The notes: a model not told the origin generated them from the sequence alone. Positions 9,467 through 17,906 are shown, counted from the stretch's first letter. The stretch: DNA of 49,156 nucleotides from Candidatus Thermoflexus tengchongensis (GCA_016842085.1 JAEVEX010000035.1:1-49156); one strand, 5' to 3'. Numbers and translations are program-made.

Positions 9467-10963
9467 ATGATCCGGGATCTGTTCCTGAATCAGGAACCGG
9501 CCCTGCGGTTTTTCGCTGGCCTGGTCTATTACACGCTCGGCCTCAGCCTGCTTCTGCAATCCCGCGGGCATAGCCGCCTGCGCCTGGCCCGCAGCCTCCC
9601 CTGGCTGGCCGGCTTCGGGATCCTCCACGCCATCTATGAATGGAGCGGCGCGCTCCTCCTGCCCGCCCGCTCCCTCATCGCGGCGGAGGCGGCGAGCCTC
9701 CTGATGATCGGGCGGATCATGGCCCTGGCCCTGGCTTTCCTCTGCCTTTTCGAGTTCGGCGCCGACATCGTAGCTCCTCTCGGGCCGCGCTGGCTGTGGC
9801 TGCGACCTGTCGGGCTGATCCTCTTCCTGATCTGGGGCGCAGGAGCCTTCGCCCTCGGCCTTCTTTCCGCTTTTTCCCTGCCGCAGTGGGAACGCTGGGT
9901 GGAGGCCGGCGCGCGCTATCTCCTGGGCTTCCCCGGCGGGTTGCTGGCCGCCTATGCCCTCCGCCGCCACACCTTCCACCTTCTGATCCCCCTGGCCCGG
10001 CCGCACATTATCGGGATGCTGCGCACCGCGGGCCTGGCGATCGCCGCTTACAGCGGCCTGGCCGGCCTCATCGGGCCTGCGATCCCGATCTTCCCGCTGG
10101 ATCGGATCCATGAAGAAGCCCTGCAAGGTCTTACCGGTGTTCCCGTCTTCCTGTTGCGCAGCCTGGCCGGCATCGTGCTGGTGGGCGGCATGCTGCGAGC
10201 CCTGGAGATCTTCGAGATCGAGCTCAGCAGCCGGCTGAGCAGCCTGGAGGAAGCCCAGATCCTGGCCAGCGAGCGGGAGCGGATGAGCCGGGAATTGCAC
10301 GATCGCACCCTCCAGATGATCTACGGAGCCGGCCTGCTGATTCGCAACGTTCAGGCCCAGATGGAGCCTGCAGCTGCGAGCGCCCTCGATCCGGTGGTTC
10401 GCCTGCTGGATCAGGCGGTGCAGAGCCTGCGGGAGATCCTTCAGGAGCTTCAGGCGCGCCCGGCGATGGCCAGCCTGATCGATGGGCTGGAGCGCCTCAT
10501 CCGGGAGTATGGCCTCCCGGCCCTGATGGATGTAGAAACCGAATGGCAGATCCCTTCGGACGCCCAGCTGCCGCCGGCTCAGCTGCGTCACATCCTGGCC
10601 ATCGTCTCCGAAGCTTTGAGCAACGTGGTGCGCCACGCCCGGGCCCGCCGGGTTCGCATCCGCGCCACCCTGCACGATGGCCAGCTGCAGATCCAGATCG
10701 CCGATGACGGCCGCGGGTTCGGCCCGGAGGTTCAGCCCGGCTTCGGCCTGCGCAATATGGAGGAACGAGCCCATCTGCTGAACGGACGCCTGGAGATCCG
10801 GAGCCAGCCCGGCATGGGGACCACAGTGATCTTAGAAGTCCCCTGGCTGGGGATCCGCCGGGAGGCGCTCCATCGCCCGATCGCTGCGAGCCAGCCCCAG
10901 CCTGAGGAAGGCCACCGGCGCGCCCCAGGTCACCCAGAGTCCGATCCCCGTGTAACGCAATAA
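9467..10963 (+). CDS. Membrane sensor histidine kinase (HisKA_3 type)
   Basis: A 498-residue kinase; GGGAG precedes the ATG. The first about 240 residues are a hydrophobic sensor region with roughly six to eight membrane segments. The dimerisation/phosphoacceptor helix has MSRELHDRTLQ with His at residue 278, typical of NarL-partner (HPK7) kinases. The ATPase domain shows the N box SEALSNVVRHARA, the G1 box ADDGRGFG, and GFGLRNMEERAHLLNG. The catalytic domain ends at VILEVPW; a further 38 Arg/Pro-rich residues run to the stop and overlap the convergent phosphatase gene by 132 bases. No NarL-type regulator is adjacent. The OmpR-type regulator at 15227 belongs to a different class and is an unlikely partner. 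Confidence 0.88.
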   Translation: MIRDLFLNQEPALRFFAGLVYYTLGLSLLLQSRGHSRLRLARSLPWLAGFGILHAIYEWSGALLLPARSLIAAEAASLLMIGRIMALALAFLCLFEFGADIVAPLGPRWLWLRPVGLILFLIWGAGAFALGLLSAFSLPQWERWVEAGARYLLGFPGGLLAAYALRRHTFHLLIPLARPHIIGMLRTAGLAIAAYSGLAGLIGPAIPIFPLDRIHEEALQGLTGVPVFLLRSLAGIVLVGGMLRALEIFEIELSSRLSSLEEAQILASERERMSRELHDRTLQMIYGAGLLIRNVQAQMEPAAASALDPVVRLLDQAVQSLREILQELQARPAMASLIDGLERLIREYGLPALMDVETEWQIPSDAQLPPAQLRHILAIVSEALSNVVRHARARRVRIRATLHDGQLQIQIADDGRGFGPEVQPGFGLRNMEERAHLLNGRLEIRSQPGMGTTVILEVPWLGIRREALHRPIAASQPQPEEGHRRAPGHPESDPRVTQ

Positions 10964-11782
10964 CCGCAGGGCCGGCTCTTCAGAAAGGAAGGGTGGGAGG
11001 AGAGAAAATACCGCCGCCAGGCCCCCATAGACCGCTCCCAGCGTGAGGAGGCCGAAGGCCAGACGTAACCCCCGCTGCCATAATGGTCCACCCGGATGAA
11101 ACCCGTTCCTCCAGGATTCCCCGATCGCTCCCCACGCCATGCCCAGCCATGCGCCGAGCGGCACCGCGGTTTCCCGGGTTCCATGGGCAAGGAAAAGGAA
11201 GATCACCGCTCCTGCTGCGAGAAGCACACCCTGCCGGCGGGAGGAGGCCAGCCGGTGGACCACCCGGGGAGCCCCATACACCATCAGGAGCGCCACCAGC
11301 GTCCCAATCCCCCAGCCGGCCAGCACATCATGGGGAAAATGAACGCCCAGGATGATCCGCGAGAGGCCGATGAAGAGGACGAGCCCGATCGCGAAGATGG
11401 TGAAAAGCGGGTGCCCCACCATCCCGGCCAGCGTCCCCCACAGGGCGGCGGCGTTCAGGGCATGCCCGCTGGGAAGCCCGTATCCCAGCCTCTCCCCACC
11501 GGGCAGCAGCACCCGGACCTGATCGGGGGCGACCTGGAAGGGGCGAGGCATGGCGAAGAGATCCTTCAGGGCGAACGTGAGGTAACTGCCCAGCAGAAGC
11601 CCGGTGGCCGCGTAGAGGGCCTCGCGCTTCCGGTAGCCCCACAACAGCGTAGGAAGGATGAGGAGGAACGCCTGCTCCTCTCCCAGGAACGACATCAAAC
11701 GCCAGAAAACGATGGCCCATGGAGGCTGAAGCTCCTGCAGTCGAACGATCCACTCGATCTGCCAGCGCATCCAGTCCGGCAT
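10832..11782 (-). CDS. PAP2-family membrane phosphatase
   Basis: A 316-residue integral membrane phosphatase of the PAP2 superfamily (phosphatidate, undecaprenyl-diphosphate or related lipid phosphates). The three signature motifs are present: KDLFAMPRP (about 73-81), PSGHA (104-108) and SRIILGVHFPHD (141-152), which supply the catalytic histidines and the aspartate. AGGAGG lies 6 bases before the ATG at 11782. The protein has about eight predicted membrane segments; the C-terminal 100 residues beyond the core are less conserved. Its last 132 bases overlap the 3' end of the convergent histidine kinase gene. Substrate is not predictable from sequence; a role in envelope lipid-carrier recycling is plausible given nearby envelope genes. 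Confidence 0.87.
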   Translation of the reverse strand: MPDWMRWQIEWIVRLQELQPPWAIVFWRLMSFLGEEQAFLLILPTLLWGYRKREALYAATGLLLGSYLTFALKDLFAMPRPFQVAPDQVRVLLPGGERLGYGLPSGHALNAAALWGTLAGMVGHPLFTIFAIGLVLFIGLSRIILGVHFPHDVLAGWGIGTLVALLMVYGAPRVVHRLASSRRQGVLLAAGAVIFLFLAHGTRETAVPLGAWLGMAWGAIGESWRNGFHPGGPLWQRGLRLAFGLLTLGAVYGGLAAVFSLLPPFLSEEPALRLLRYTGIGLWVTWGAPVAFLRLGLARSDRAMERLPADPQPGDF

Positions 11783-12297
11783 CCCCGCCCTCCTGAGCAG
11801 GATGAAGGAGGTGCACAGCGACGCTGCGCCCTGCGATCCGCACGCCCGCCGGATTCGGGCTTATATCGCTGCCTGTCACCGCTGAAGCGGCTCATGCCGG
11901 TTCAGGCTACACCATGGGAGATCACGAGCAGGAGGGGCCTCAGCTCCGACCGTCGTCGCCGCTCCATCGACTCGAGCTCCAGGTCCCCGCAAGGCGGCTC
12001 CTGCAGGTGGCTTCTACGCGGGCAGGCTGGCGAAGGCCGTCCCCGGCCGAAGGTCCGTGATGGGCGACTTCCACCAGCAACCAGAACGGCCTGCTGCCCT
12101 CGCCCGGCCCTTCAGGTAACGCATATGGCGGAAAGCAGAAAGGGGAAAGGGGCTATCCCGCCTCTTGAATGGAAGACGGACCCGGTGAGTTCTAAATGAT
12201 ACGGCGAATGGCACATCCGGGTGGATCCAGTTATCATAATAGATAGATGAGGAAAGGCCAGCTCCCCTTTCACCCGCTCGTTGAAAAGGAGGTCCCT
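11783..12297. other. Intergenic region between divergent PAP2 and UPF0173 genes
   Basis: About 515 bases with no supported gene; plus-strand open frames here are continuations of the antisense frame over the PAP2 gene. The segment GGCTATCCCGCCT at 12151 recurs in similar form at 40711 and 41219. An AT-rich patch (TTATCATAATAG, about 12231-12242) before the hydrolase gene may hold its -10 element. Confidence 0.5.
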
Positions 12298-12987
12298 ATG
12301 GCGATTCGAGTCACCTGGTATGGCCATGCGGCCTTTCTGATTGAGAGCGACGGCAAGCACATTCTGATCGACCCCTTCCTCAGCGGCAATCCCCTGGCTC
12401 CGGTGAAAGCCGACGAGGTCCCTGCAGATGTGATCCTGATCACCCACGGCCATGCGGACCACGTGGGGGACGCCGTGGATATCGCGCGGCGAACGGGAGC
12501 TCTGGTCATCAGCAACTATGAAATCGTCTCCTGGTTCCAGAGCAAAGGGATTCAGAACACCCATCCCCTGCATATCGGTGGAGGACGCGATTTCGATTTC
12601 GGCCGGGTGAAGCTCACCCCCGCGTTCCACGGTTCTGTTCTGCCGGACGGATCGTATGGCGGCAACCCGGCGGGGATCCTGCTTTACCTGGGGAAGTATC
12701 GGATCTACCACGCCGGCGACACCGGCCTGTTCGGGGATATGAAGCTCATCGGCGCGGAGAAACTGGATCTCGCCCTCCTGCCGATTGGGGATAACTTTAC
12801 GATGGGCCCGGCAGATGCCCTGCAGGCGGTTCGCCTTCTGAAGCCGAAGGTCGTGATCCCGATGCATTATAACACCTGGGATATGATCCAGCAGGATCCC
12901 CACGCCTGGGCCCGGAAGGCGAAAGCAGCGGTAAAGGGCATGAAAGTCGTCGTGCTGGAACCGGGCGGATCCTTCGAGCTGAAGTAA
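12298..12987 (+). CDS. UPF0173 metallo-beta-lactamase-fold hydrolase
   Basis: A 229-residue metal-dependent hydrolase of the UPF0173 (YtkL-like) family. AAGGAGG sits 5 bases before the ATG at 12298, which gives the family's usual N-terminus, whereas an upstream in-frame ATG at 12247 lacks support. The two-metal motif HGHADH (His50, His52, Asp54, His55) is preceded by ILIDPFLSGNP. The later His and Asp ligands appear in TPAFHGS, YHAGDTG and VVIPMHYNTW. The beta-lactamase fold is clear but the physiological substrate of the family is not established. Transcribed alone and followed by a strong hairpin. Confidence 0.88.
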   Translation: MAIRVTWYGHAAFLIESDGKHILIDPFLSGNPLAPVKADEVPADVILITHGHADHVGDAVDIARRTGALVISNYEIVSWFQSKGIQNTHPLHIGGGRDFDFGRVKLTPAFHGSVLPDGSYGGNPAGILLYLGKYRIYHAGDTGLFGDMKLIGAEKLDLALLPIGDNFTMGPADALQAVRLLKPKVVIPMHYNTWDMIQQDPHAWARKAKAAVKGMKVVVLEPGGSFELK

Positions 12988-12992
12988 GCGAT

Positions 12993-13028
12993 ACCGGGGT
13001 GGGCCGGCTCTGGCCGGCCCACCCCGGA
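12993..13028 (+). terminator. Strong hairpin after UPF0173 gene
   Basis: A near-perfect 15-bp stem, CCGGGGTGGGCCGGC paired with GCCGGCCCACCCCGG-like sequence (arms about 12994-13008 and 13013-13027), with a 4-base loop, only 7 bases after the stop. No T-run follows, so termination could be inefficient or assisted. It lies between convergent genes and may serve both strands. Confidence 0.6.
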
Positions 13029-13118
13029 AATACGATTGACCGCCTGGCGAGGTAAACCTGCAGGCAACCCGCCGCCCGCTTGATCCCTCAAGCCACCCCG
13101 GGGAGATCCATGGGGCCG

Positions 13119-14216
13119 CTAACCGGGCTCTGCTCCCGCCCGACGCCAGTGGCGGCGGCGCAGCCACGCCAGGTAGCGTGGGATTAACCCCGTGTAGAGG
13201 CGATACAGCGCCGGCCAGGGCGTGTAATCCCATGTCCCGATAAACCGCACATAACGCCCGCCGAACCCTCGCTTGAAGCGATACACCCCCCACATGGGAT
13301 CGCTCTCCGCTGGCACCGCCGGCGCTCCCCAGAAGTCATACCGCCGGCATCCGACCGACCGCGCCCAGCGGATGGCTTCCCATTGCAGCCGGTGGTTGGG
13401 CATCTTCTCCCGGTGCCGATCTCGCGAGGCCCCGTAGAAATACCAGGCTGTGGGCCCGAAGCGATAGATCACCACCATCGCCACCGGCTCCCCTTCCACC
13501 TCTGCCAGCAGCGGGTGCGCATATCCGGCCTCATAGAACATCGTCCACGCTCGCCGGTAATATTCCCGGGGGCGAATCACGAAACGATCCCGCATGGCGG
13601 TCTCTGCATAGAGCTCATAGAGGAGATCGAAAGCCTCCGGGCCCACCGGCCGGATGTTCACCCCCTTCCGCTCCGCCAGGCGGATGTTATAACGGGTTTT
13701 GGGATGCATCGCCCGAAGCAATTCCCCCTCATCCACTGTAAGATCGAGCCACAGGCTGGCGGGGAATTGAACGGATTCGGCCGAGGATCGCCATCCCCGA
13801 CGCTGGAGCACCGTTTTCAGCGGTGTCTCCACCGGATCCCGGGGTCCCTCCGCCGCCGGGCCCTCGGCTTCCACCACCTCCGGATCGATCCGGACGAGAA
13901 TCGCGCGATGCCGTCGTGCTTCTTCTTCCAGATCGCGAAGGACCACTTCCGCCGCCTCGATGTCCGCAGGGTCCAGCAAAGGCCCCCGCGGGAGGTAAAA
14001 GATCCCCAGGAGACCGAAGCGATCCCGCCGGTAGAGGGCCTGGGCGGCCGCCCGAACGCGTCCCTGCTCGTCTTCCCACACCCATCGAAACGGCTGCCAG
14101 CCATATCCGGCCTTGAAGGCCCCCCAGAGCCATGTCTGGAGGATATGGGGGGCGGGTAGCCGGAGCAGCACGCCATCCCATACCTCTGGATCGTGAACCG
14201 TGGAGCGACGGATCAT
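13119..14216 (-). CDS. FemAB-like aminoacyltransferase, second copy
   Basis: A 365-residue member of the FemABX/GNAT-fold family, which transfer amino acids from aminoacyl-tRNA to peptidoglycan precursors or related acceptors. Family landmarks are HILQTWLWGAFKAGYGW near the N-terminus, the central HPKTRYNIRLAERKGV, and ASRDRHREKMPNHRLQWEAI in the C-terminal half, followed by YDFWGAP and VYRFKRGFGG. The start at 14216 overlaps the TGA of the preceding paralogue (ATGA), so the two are translationally coupled. An upstream start at 14333 would lie inside the other gene. It is clearly a paralogue of the next entry. The amino acid and acceptor are unknown. Confidence 0.82.
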   Translation of the reverse strand: MIRRSTVHDPEVWDGVLLRLPAPHILQTWLWGAFKAGYGWQPFRWVWEDEQGRVRAAAQALYRRDRFGLLGIFYLPRGPLLDPADIEAAEVVLRDLEEEARRHRAILVRIDPEVVEAEGPAAEGPRDPVETPLKTVLQRRGWRSSAESVQFPASLWLDLTVDEGELLRAMHPKTRYNIRLAERKGVNIRPVGPEAFDLLYELYAETAMRDRFVIRPREYYRRAWTMFYEAGYAHPLLAEVEGEPVAMVVIYRFGPTAWYFYGASRDRHREKMPNHRLQWEAIRWARSVGCRRYDFWGAPAVPAESDPMWGVYRFKRGFGGRYVRFIGTWDYTPWPALYRLYTGLIPRYLAWLRRRHWRRAGAEPG

Positions 14217-15223
14217 ACGAGGCCTAACCTCTGGAGGAAGCGGTAAAGCAGAGGGGAATAAACCCGATCGAACGCTCCAGCCCAGCGCACCACCCGGCCG
14301 CCGAATCCGCGTTTGAAGCGATACACCCCCCACAGCCCATCCCGCCGGGTCGTGAACTGGGCCTCGAGGACCTCGGGGTCCTCATCGGGGATCCCCCACA
14401 GATCATACCAGCGGCAGCCCCGCGCCCTCGCCCAGCGCATCGCCGCCCACTGGAGGGCATAGGTGGGCATCTTCTCCCGGTGGCGATCCCCGGAGGCGCC
14501 GTAGAGATACCACGCCCGCTCCCCCCACGCGAAAGCCATCAGGGCAGCAATGGCCTCCTCCTCATAAAACGCCAGCCAGAGGCAAGCGAGGTGAGGAACA
14601 AACCGCTCATAAGCCGCCCGATAGTAATCGAACGTATGGATGGCGAACCGATCCCGGGCTGCCGTCCGCTGCAATAACCGATAAAACAGGGGAAGATCCT
14701 CCGGCCGGGCCTCGCGGACCTGCACACCCTTTCGCTCCGCCAACCGGATGTTATAACGGGTTTTGGGATGCATCGCCTGGAGCAGCGCTTCCTCCCCGCC
14801 TTCCAGGGATACCAGGATCGTCCGTCGGGGCTGAATCGGGGAGGCTGGCCGGAATCCCAGGGCCGTCAGATCCAGCTGGAGCTCCCCCTCCAGGACATCC
14901 GGCTCGATCCGCAACCAGAGGGCGCGGGTTTCCCGAGCGAGGCGCTCCAGCGCGGCCAGGAGCATGCGGAAGATCTCCGGGCGCTGCCAGTCGCCGACTG
15001 GCCCTTTGGGGACATAAAGGATGGAAAAACCGGGGGGAAGAGGACGGATCAGGACCTGAAGGCCGGCCCGGGGCTCTCCATGTTCGGTCAGCAACAACCG
15101 ACGGGCCTGCCAGCCGAAACCGGCCTTCAGGTCCCCCCAAGGAGCGGTCTGGAGCACATGGGCTTCGGGATGGCTCTCCAGAAAAGCCATCCAGATCCGG
15201 GCATCGACCTCCCGAACCTCCAT
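14213..15223 (-). CDS. FemAB-like aminoacyltransferase, first copy
   Basis: A 336-residue FemABX-family protein. It shows the same landmarks as its neighbour: HVLQTAPWGDLKAGFGW, HPKTRYNIRLAERKGV, ASGDRHREKMPTYALQWAAM, and VYRFKRGFGG. The ATG at 15223 follows the stop of the response regulator gene by 3 bases, so regulator and both FemAB-like genes probably form one operon. In Firmicutes such enzymes build the interpeptide bridge of the cell wall; related proteins elsewhere modify lipids or peptides. The tandem pair suggests two successive additions or heterodimer formation, but this is inference. Conserved segments are intact, so both copies are likely active. Confidence 0.82.
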   Translation of the reverse strand: MEVREVDARIWMAFLESHPEAHVLQTAPWGDLKAGFGWQARRLLLTEHGEPRAGLQVLIRPLPPGFSILYVPKGPVGDWQRPEIFRMLLAALERLARETRALWLRIEPDVLEGELQLDLTALGFRPASPIQPRRTILVSLEGGEEALLQAMHPKTRYNIRLAERKGVQVREARPEDLPLFYRLLQRTAARDRFAIHTFDYYRAAYERFVPHLACLWLAFYEEEAIAALMAFAWGERAWYLYGASGDRHREKMPTYALQWAAMRWARARGCRWYDLWGIPDEDPEVLEAQFTTRRDGLWGVYRFKRGFGGRVVRWAGAFDRVYSPLLYRFLQRLGLV

Positions 15224-15226
15224 GGC

Positions 15227-15916
15227 TTACCCCAGCGCGAACCGGTATCCGATCCCTCGCTCCGTGAGCAGAAAGCGCGGTTGCTCGGGATCCGGTTCGA
15301 TCCGCTGGCGAAGACGCCAGATATACCACTTGATGTTTTGAGGATCCACGCTGCCATCGGGCCACACATCCCGGGCGATCTGCTCCGGGGTGAGGGTTTG
15401 ACCCGCTCGTTCCGCCAGGTAACAGAGGAGGCGGTGTTCGGTTTCCGTCAGCAGACGCTCTTCGCCATTCAGGATCACCCGGGGATACTGGGGATCGATC
15501 AGCAACGCGCCCTCCCCAAACCGCCAGTAGATCCGCTTCCCGGGCGGCGGGAGACGCACGCGGCGCAGGTGCGCTTCGATGCGGGCCAGGAGTTCCTCCA
15601 TGGCAAAAGGCTTCACGATGTAATCATCCGCCCCCAGCTTCAACCCTTCTACCCGCTCCTCCACGGCCGTGCGGGCGGTGAGGATCAGGATGGGCACTGT
15701 TGACACCGCGCGGATCCGGCGGCAAACCTCCAGCCCATCGATGTCCGGGAGCATCAGGTCCAGGATCACCAGGTCCGGCTGGCTTTCCTGGAACCGCTGC
15801 CAGCCCTCCGTGCCATTGAAAGCCAGCGTAACCTGGAACCCCCGGCGCTCAAGAAAGAGCCGAATTAATTCCGCCAGCTCGGCTTCGTCTTCAATCACCA
15901 GAATCGTCTCCGCCAT
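15227..15916 (-). CDS. OmpR/PhoB-type response regulator
   Basis: A 229-residue two-domain regulator. The receiver domain has the acidic pair at 10-11 (VIEDE), the phosphoacceptor Asp53 in VILDLMLPDIDG, Thr80 in LILTART and Lys102 in YIVKPF. The C-terminal winged-helix domain (about 135-229) contains LTETEHRLLCYLAERAG and YIWRLRQRIEPD, followed by ERGIGYRFA, diagnostic for the OmpR/PhoB DNA-binding class. GAGGAGG lies just before the ATG. It heads a likely operon with two FemAB-like genes, so it may sense or control envelope state. No HisKA-type kinase gene is adjacent; its cognate kinase must be elsewhere. Confidence 0.93.
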   Translation of the reverse strand: MAETILVIEDEAELAELIRLFLERRGFQVTLAFNGTEGWQRFQESQPDLVILDLMLPDIDGLEVCRRIRAVSTVPILILTARTAVEERVEGLKLGADDYIVKPFAMEELLARIEAHLRRVRLPPPGKRIYWRFGEGALLIDPQYPRVILNGEERLLTETEHRLLCYLAERAGQTLTPEQIARDVWPDGSVDPQNIKWYIWRLRQRIEPDPEQPRFLLTERGIGYRFALG

Positions 15917-16182
15917 TCAAACCTCCTCGGAGCGCCCGAGATCGATAGCCCCTGATTGGCCCCCTCATCCCTTTGCCCCGCTCTCCCCCGACGGCGAGGG
16001 AGAGGTTGAAGGAGGGCGAGGTGGCAGTTACCGAAAAAAAATCTCCCGCGGGCGTGAACGGCGCAAGCCCTGGGTTATAAAAAACGAACAGGCAAGACCA
16101 CCTGCACCAGGTCTGAGCTCTATCCCAAGTATCGCACAAAACCGGAGGTTTGAGCAAGGTTGACCCATGGGGCGCACTTCGA

Positions 16183-16431
16183 ATGGCGAAGGACCATGCG
16201 GCTCAGGCCGTGGCCCTGCGGGATGCGGCGGTGCGCGAGCATCTGAAAGCAATGCTCGCGCCGTCGCTATGGGGATATGAGACGGCCAATGGCCTCACTG
16301 TGGCCGTGCGGCGGGGGCACATCGATGCGGTACCGGCAGGCCGGATCGCCGTGGACGTGCGGCTGGCGGATCCGGTGCCCGCGGATGCGTACCGGGAGGC
16401 CAACCAGGGCTTTTCGAAGATCTTACCCATC
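16183..16431 (+). pseudogene. Possible remnant of a protein-coding gene
   Basis: The frame from ATG 16183 (or TTG 16150) has protein-like composition for about 83 residues (segments such as RDAAVREHLKAMLAPSLWGY and GRIAVDVRLADPVPADAY). It then runs into G/C-homopolymer hairpin DNA, where the translation becomes low-complexity. The upstream GGAGG is one base from the TTG and about 34 bases from the ATG, so neither start is convincing. Family not recognised. It may be the surviving part of a truncated gene or chance coding-like DNA. Confidence 0.3.
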
Positions 16432-16456
16432 CAGACAGGAAGTGGAGGGAGAAGGT

Positions 16457-16504
16457 GGGGGGACACCCCCCGCAGCCCCCCGGCAGGGGGCTTTTGCCCC
16501 CTGC
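16457..16504. repeat. Double GC-homopolymer hairpin
   Basis: Two adjacent inverted repeats: GGGGGG-ACA-CCCCCC (16457-16471) and GCAGGGGGC-TTTT-GCCCCCTGC (16483-16504, 9-bp stem). It lies between a possible gene remnant and the rimM end. It could act as a terminator or be a copy of a dispersed repeat. Confidence 0.55.
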
Positions 16505-16652
16505 ACCCCCCTATCTCTCAGAACATTGAAAAGCCCTGCCCAGGTGCGGTGGGTCGGGGATTCTGTATGAGCGACCCCATGCCCATCCGGAGTGGGGGGC
16601 CCGGGCTCAACGGGGGTGGGCTCCCCCCCATCTTCCCCTTTACGCCTTCTCT

Positions 16653-17180
16653 TTACGCCTCCTCCGCCTCATCAAGGAGGCCAGGCATCGGCCAGATCAC
16701 CATCCGATTGGCCTCGACATCGATCTCCCGGACGACATCCCGGATGGCCGGGATAAGGACTTCCCCGAAGGGGCCCAGGACGACATATACATCGTTGGCC
16801 CGCGTGTAAAGGATCTCTTTCACACGCCCCAGATATACCCCCTCGGTGGTGTAAACCTCCATGTCCAGGATCTCGTGCTCATAGAACTCCCCGGGGGGGA
16901 GCGGGACGGCCTCCTCCCGCTCGATCAGGACCAGACGCCCCCGCAGGGCCTCTGCCGCTTCGCGGGTCTCACAGCCGGGCAGCCGCATCAGGACCATTCC
17001 CTTGTAGTAACGAAAACGAACGCCTTCGTAGGGAATGGCTTCCTCACCGATGTAAACCCGCTTCAGCCGTTTGAGCTGCTCCGGGAAATCGGTGAGGATC
17101 TCCAGCTTCATCTCCCCCCGGACCCCCCATGGGCGGGCGATCCGGGCCACGGCCAGGAAACGAGGGAGCGGCTTCCGCAT
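16653..17180 (-). CDS. rimM: Ribosome maturation factor RimM
   Basis: A 175-residue 16S rRNA processing factor that assists 30S head assembly and binds protein uS19. The N-terminal RimM beta-barrel starts with RFLAVARIARPWGVRGEMKLE, and the C-terminal PRC-barrel holds VYLGRVKEILYTRANDVYVV and LIPAIRDVVREID, all family landmarks. ATG 17180 is preferred because it gives the usual family start. A TTG at 17207 overlapping the khpA stop (TTGA) would add 9 residues and is possible through coupling; neither has a clear Shine-Dalgarno. It is the last gene of the ffh-rpsP-khpA-rimM cluster; trmD, which often follows, is absent here. Confidence 0.93.
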   Translation of the reverse strand: MRKPLPRFLAVARIARPWGVRGEMKLEILTDFPEQLKRLKRVYIGEEAIPYEGVRFRYYKGMVLMRLPGCETREAAEALRGRLVLIEREEAVPLPPGEFYEHEILDMEVYTTEGVYLGRVKEILYTRANDVYVVLGPFGEVLIPAIRDVVREIDVEANRMVIWPMPGLLDEAEEA

Positions 17181-17203
17181 CGTGCGGGCTCTCGATCGCT
17201 CGC

Positions 17204-17437
17204 TCAATCCAGGGGCTCAATCCGCAGGTCCACCTTTCGATGCGGCGGGGCGGCGGCCCGCATTACCTGCCGGATCGCCTCCGCCAGGTGCCCATCCCGG
17301 CCAATCAGGCGCCCCATCTCCGCCTGGGGGACCTTCATGAAATACTTCACCACCGGCCCCCGGCGGACCTCCTTGATCCGAACCGAGGAGGGATCGTCCA
17401 GCAGAGCGTGGGCGATGAACTCCAGAAAGGCCTGCAT
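17204..17437 (-). CDS. khpA: KH-domain RNA-binding protein KhpA
   Basis: A 77-residue protein consisting of one KH domain. It has the GxxG loop in IGRDGH (about 45-50), the N-terminal helix FLEFIAHALLDDPSSV typical of KhpA, and VDLRIEPLD at the end. ATG 17437 follows AAGGGG at good distance; a TTG two codons earlier is an alternative. KhpA binds RNA broadly and in some bacteria partners with KhpB/Jag. Its location between rpsP and rimM is the standard arrangement and strongly supports the call. Confidence 0.92.
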   Translation of the reverse strand: MQAFLEFIAHALLDDPSSVRIKEVRRGPVVKYFMKVPQAEMGRLIGRDGHLAEAIRQVMRAAAPPHRKVDLRIEPLD

Positions 17438-17448
17438 CGGCAAACCCC

Positions 17449-17781
17449 TTATCGGGTGGAAGTGCGCGTGCCCGCCTGAAGGGCCGTGGCTTCCGCAACA
17501 AGGGCCTCCAGCGGCTCGCCGGCCTTCAGGCGCTCGAAGCGGGCCAGGGTCCCCGTTTTGCGGAACAGGATCTGCACGGCCTCTGTAGGCTGGGCGCCAA
17601 CCCGTAGCCAGTAGAGCGCGCGAGCCTCATTGACCACGATGGTCTCCGGCTCCGTGCGGGGGTTGTAATGCCCGATGATCTCAATGAACTTCCCATCCCG
17701 TGGCGCCCGCGAATCGGCCACGACGATCCGATAGGTCGGTTCATGCTTTTTGCCCATGCGTTGCAAACGGATCCGAACCAT
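17449..17781 (-). CDS. rpsP: 30S ribosomal protein bS16
   Basis: A 110-residue protein with the universal bS16 start [20 protein letters not shown], then [20 protein letters not shown] and [12 protein letters not shown]. The C-terminus is extended by an Ala/Thr-rich tail, common in bacteria. ATG 17781 is preceded by GAGGTGAGG directly upstream; the longer open frame to 17901 has no conserved content. It follows ffh in the same direction and is probably co-transcribed with it. Confidence 0.97.
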   Translation of the reverse strand: MVRIRLQRMGKKHEPTYRIVVADSRAPRDGKFIEIIGHYNPRTEPETIVVNEARALYWLRVGAQPTEAVQILFRKTGTLARFERLKAGEPLEALVAEATALQAGTRTSTR

Positions 17782-17906
17782 CCTCACCTCGCCGGTTGAG
17801 TTTAAGGGATAGAACTTACGTCGTTGAGCTCCCATTCCGGGAGACAGGATGACCCCCATCCATTTTGGGATCGCAGGGGGCGCTTTCAGCGCCCCCCACA
17901 TCTCCC

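Larger units (their letters stand above)
15917..16652. other. 736-bp mostly non-coding region with GC-rich hairpins
   Basis: Contains the upstream region of the response regulator, a possible gene remnant (16183-16431) and a strongly structured G/C-homopolymer stretch (16457-16504). No complete gene can be supported. The rightmost part (16560-16650) has runs of G and C that could fold after the rimM stop. Confidence 0.5.

Noticed and set aside
11096-12199. Plus-strand open frame of 367 codons
   Set aside because: Mostly antisense to the PAP2 gene with biased composition; the part beyond 11782 has no start site or protein-like features.
9467-15916. Histidine kinase at 9467 and response regulator at 15227 as a cognate pair
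   Set aside because: The kinase is of the NarL-partner HisKA_3 class while the regulator is OmpR-type; they are 4 kb apart on opposite strands.
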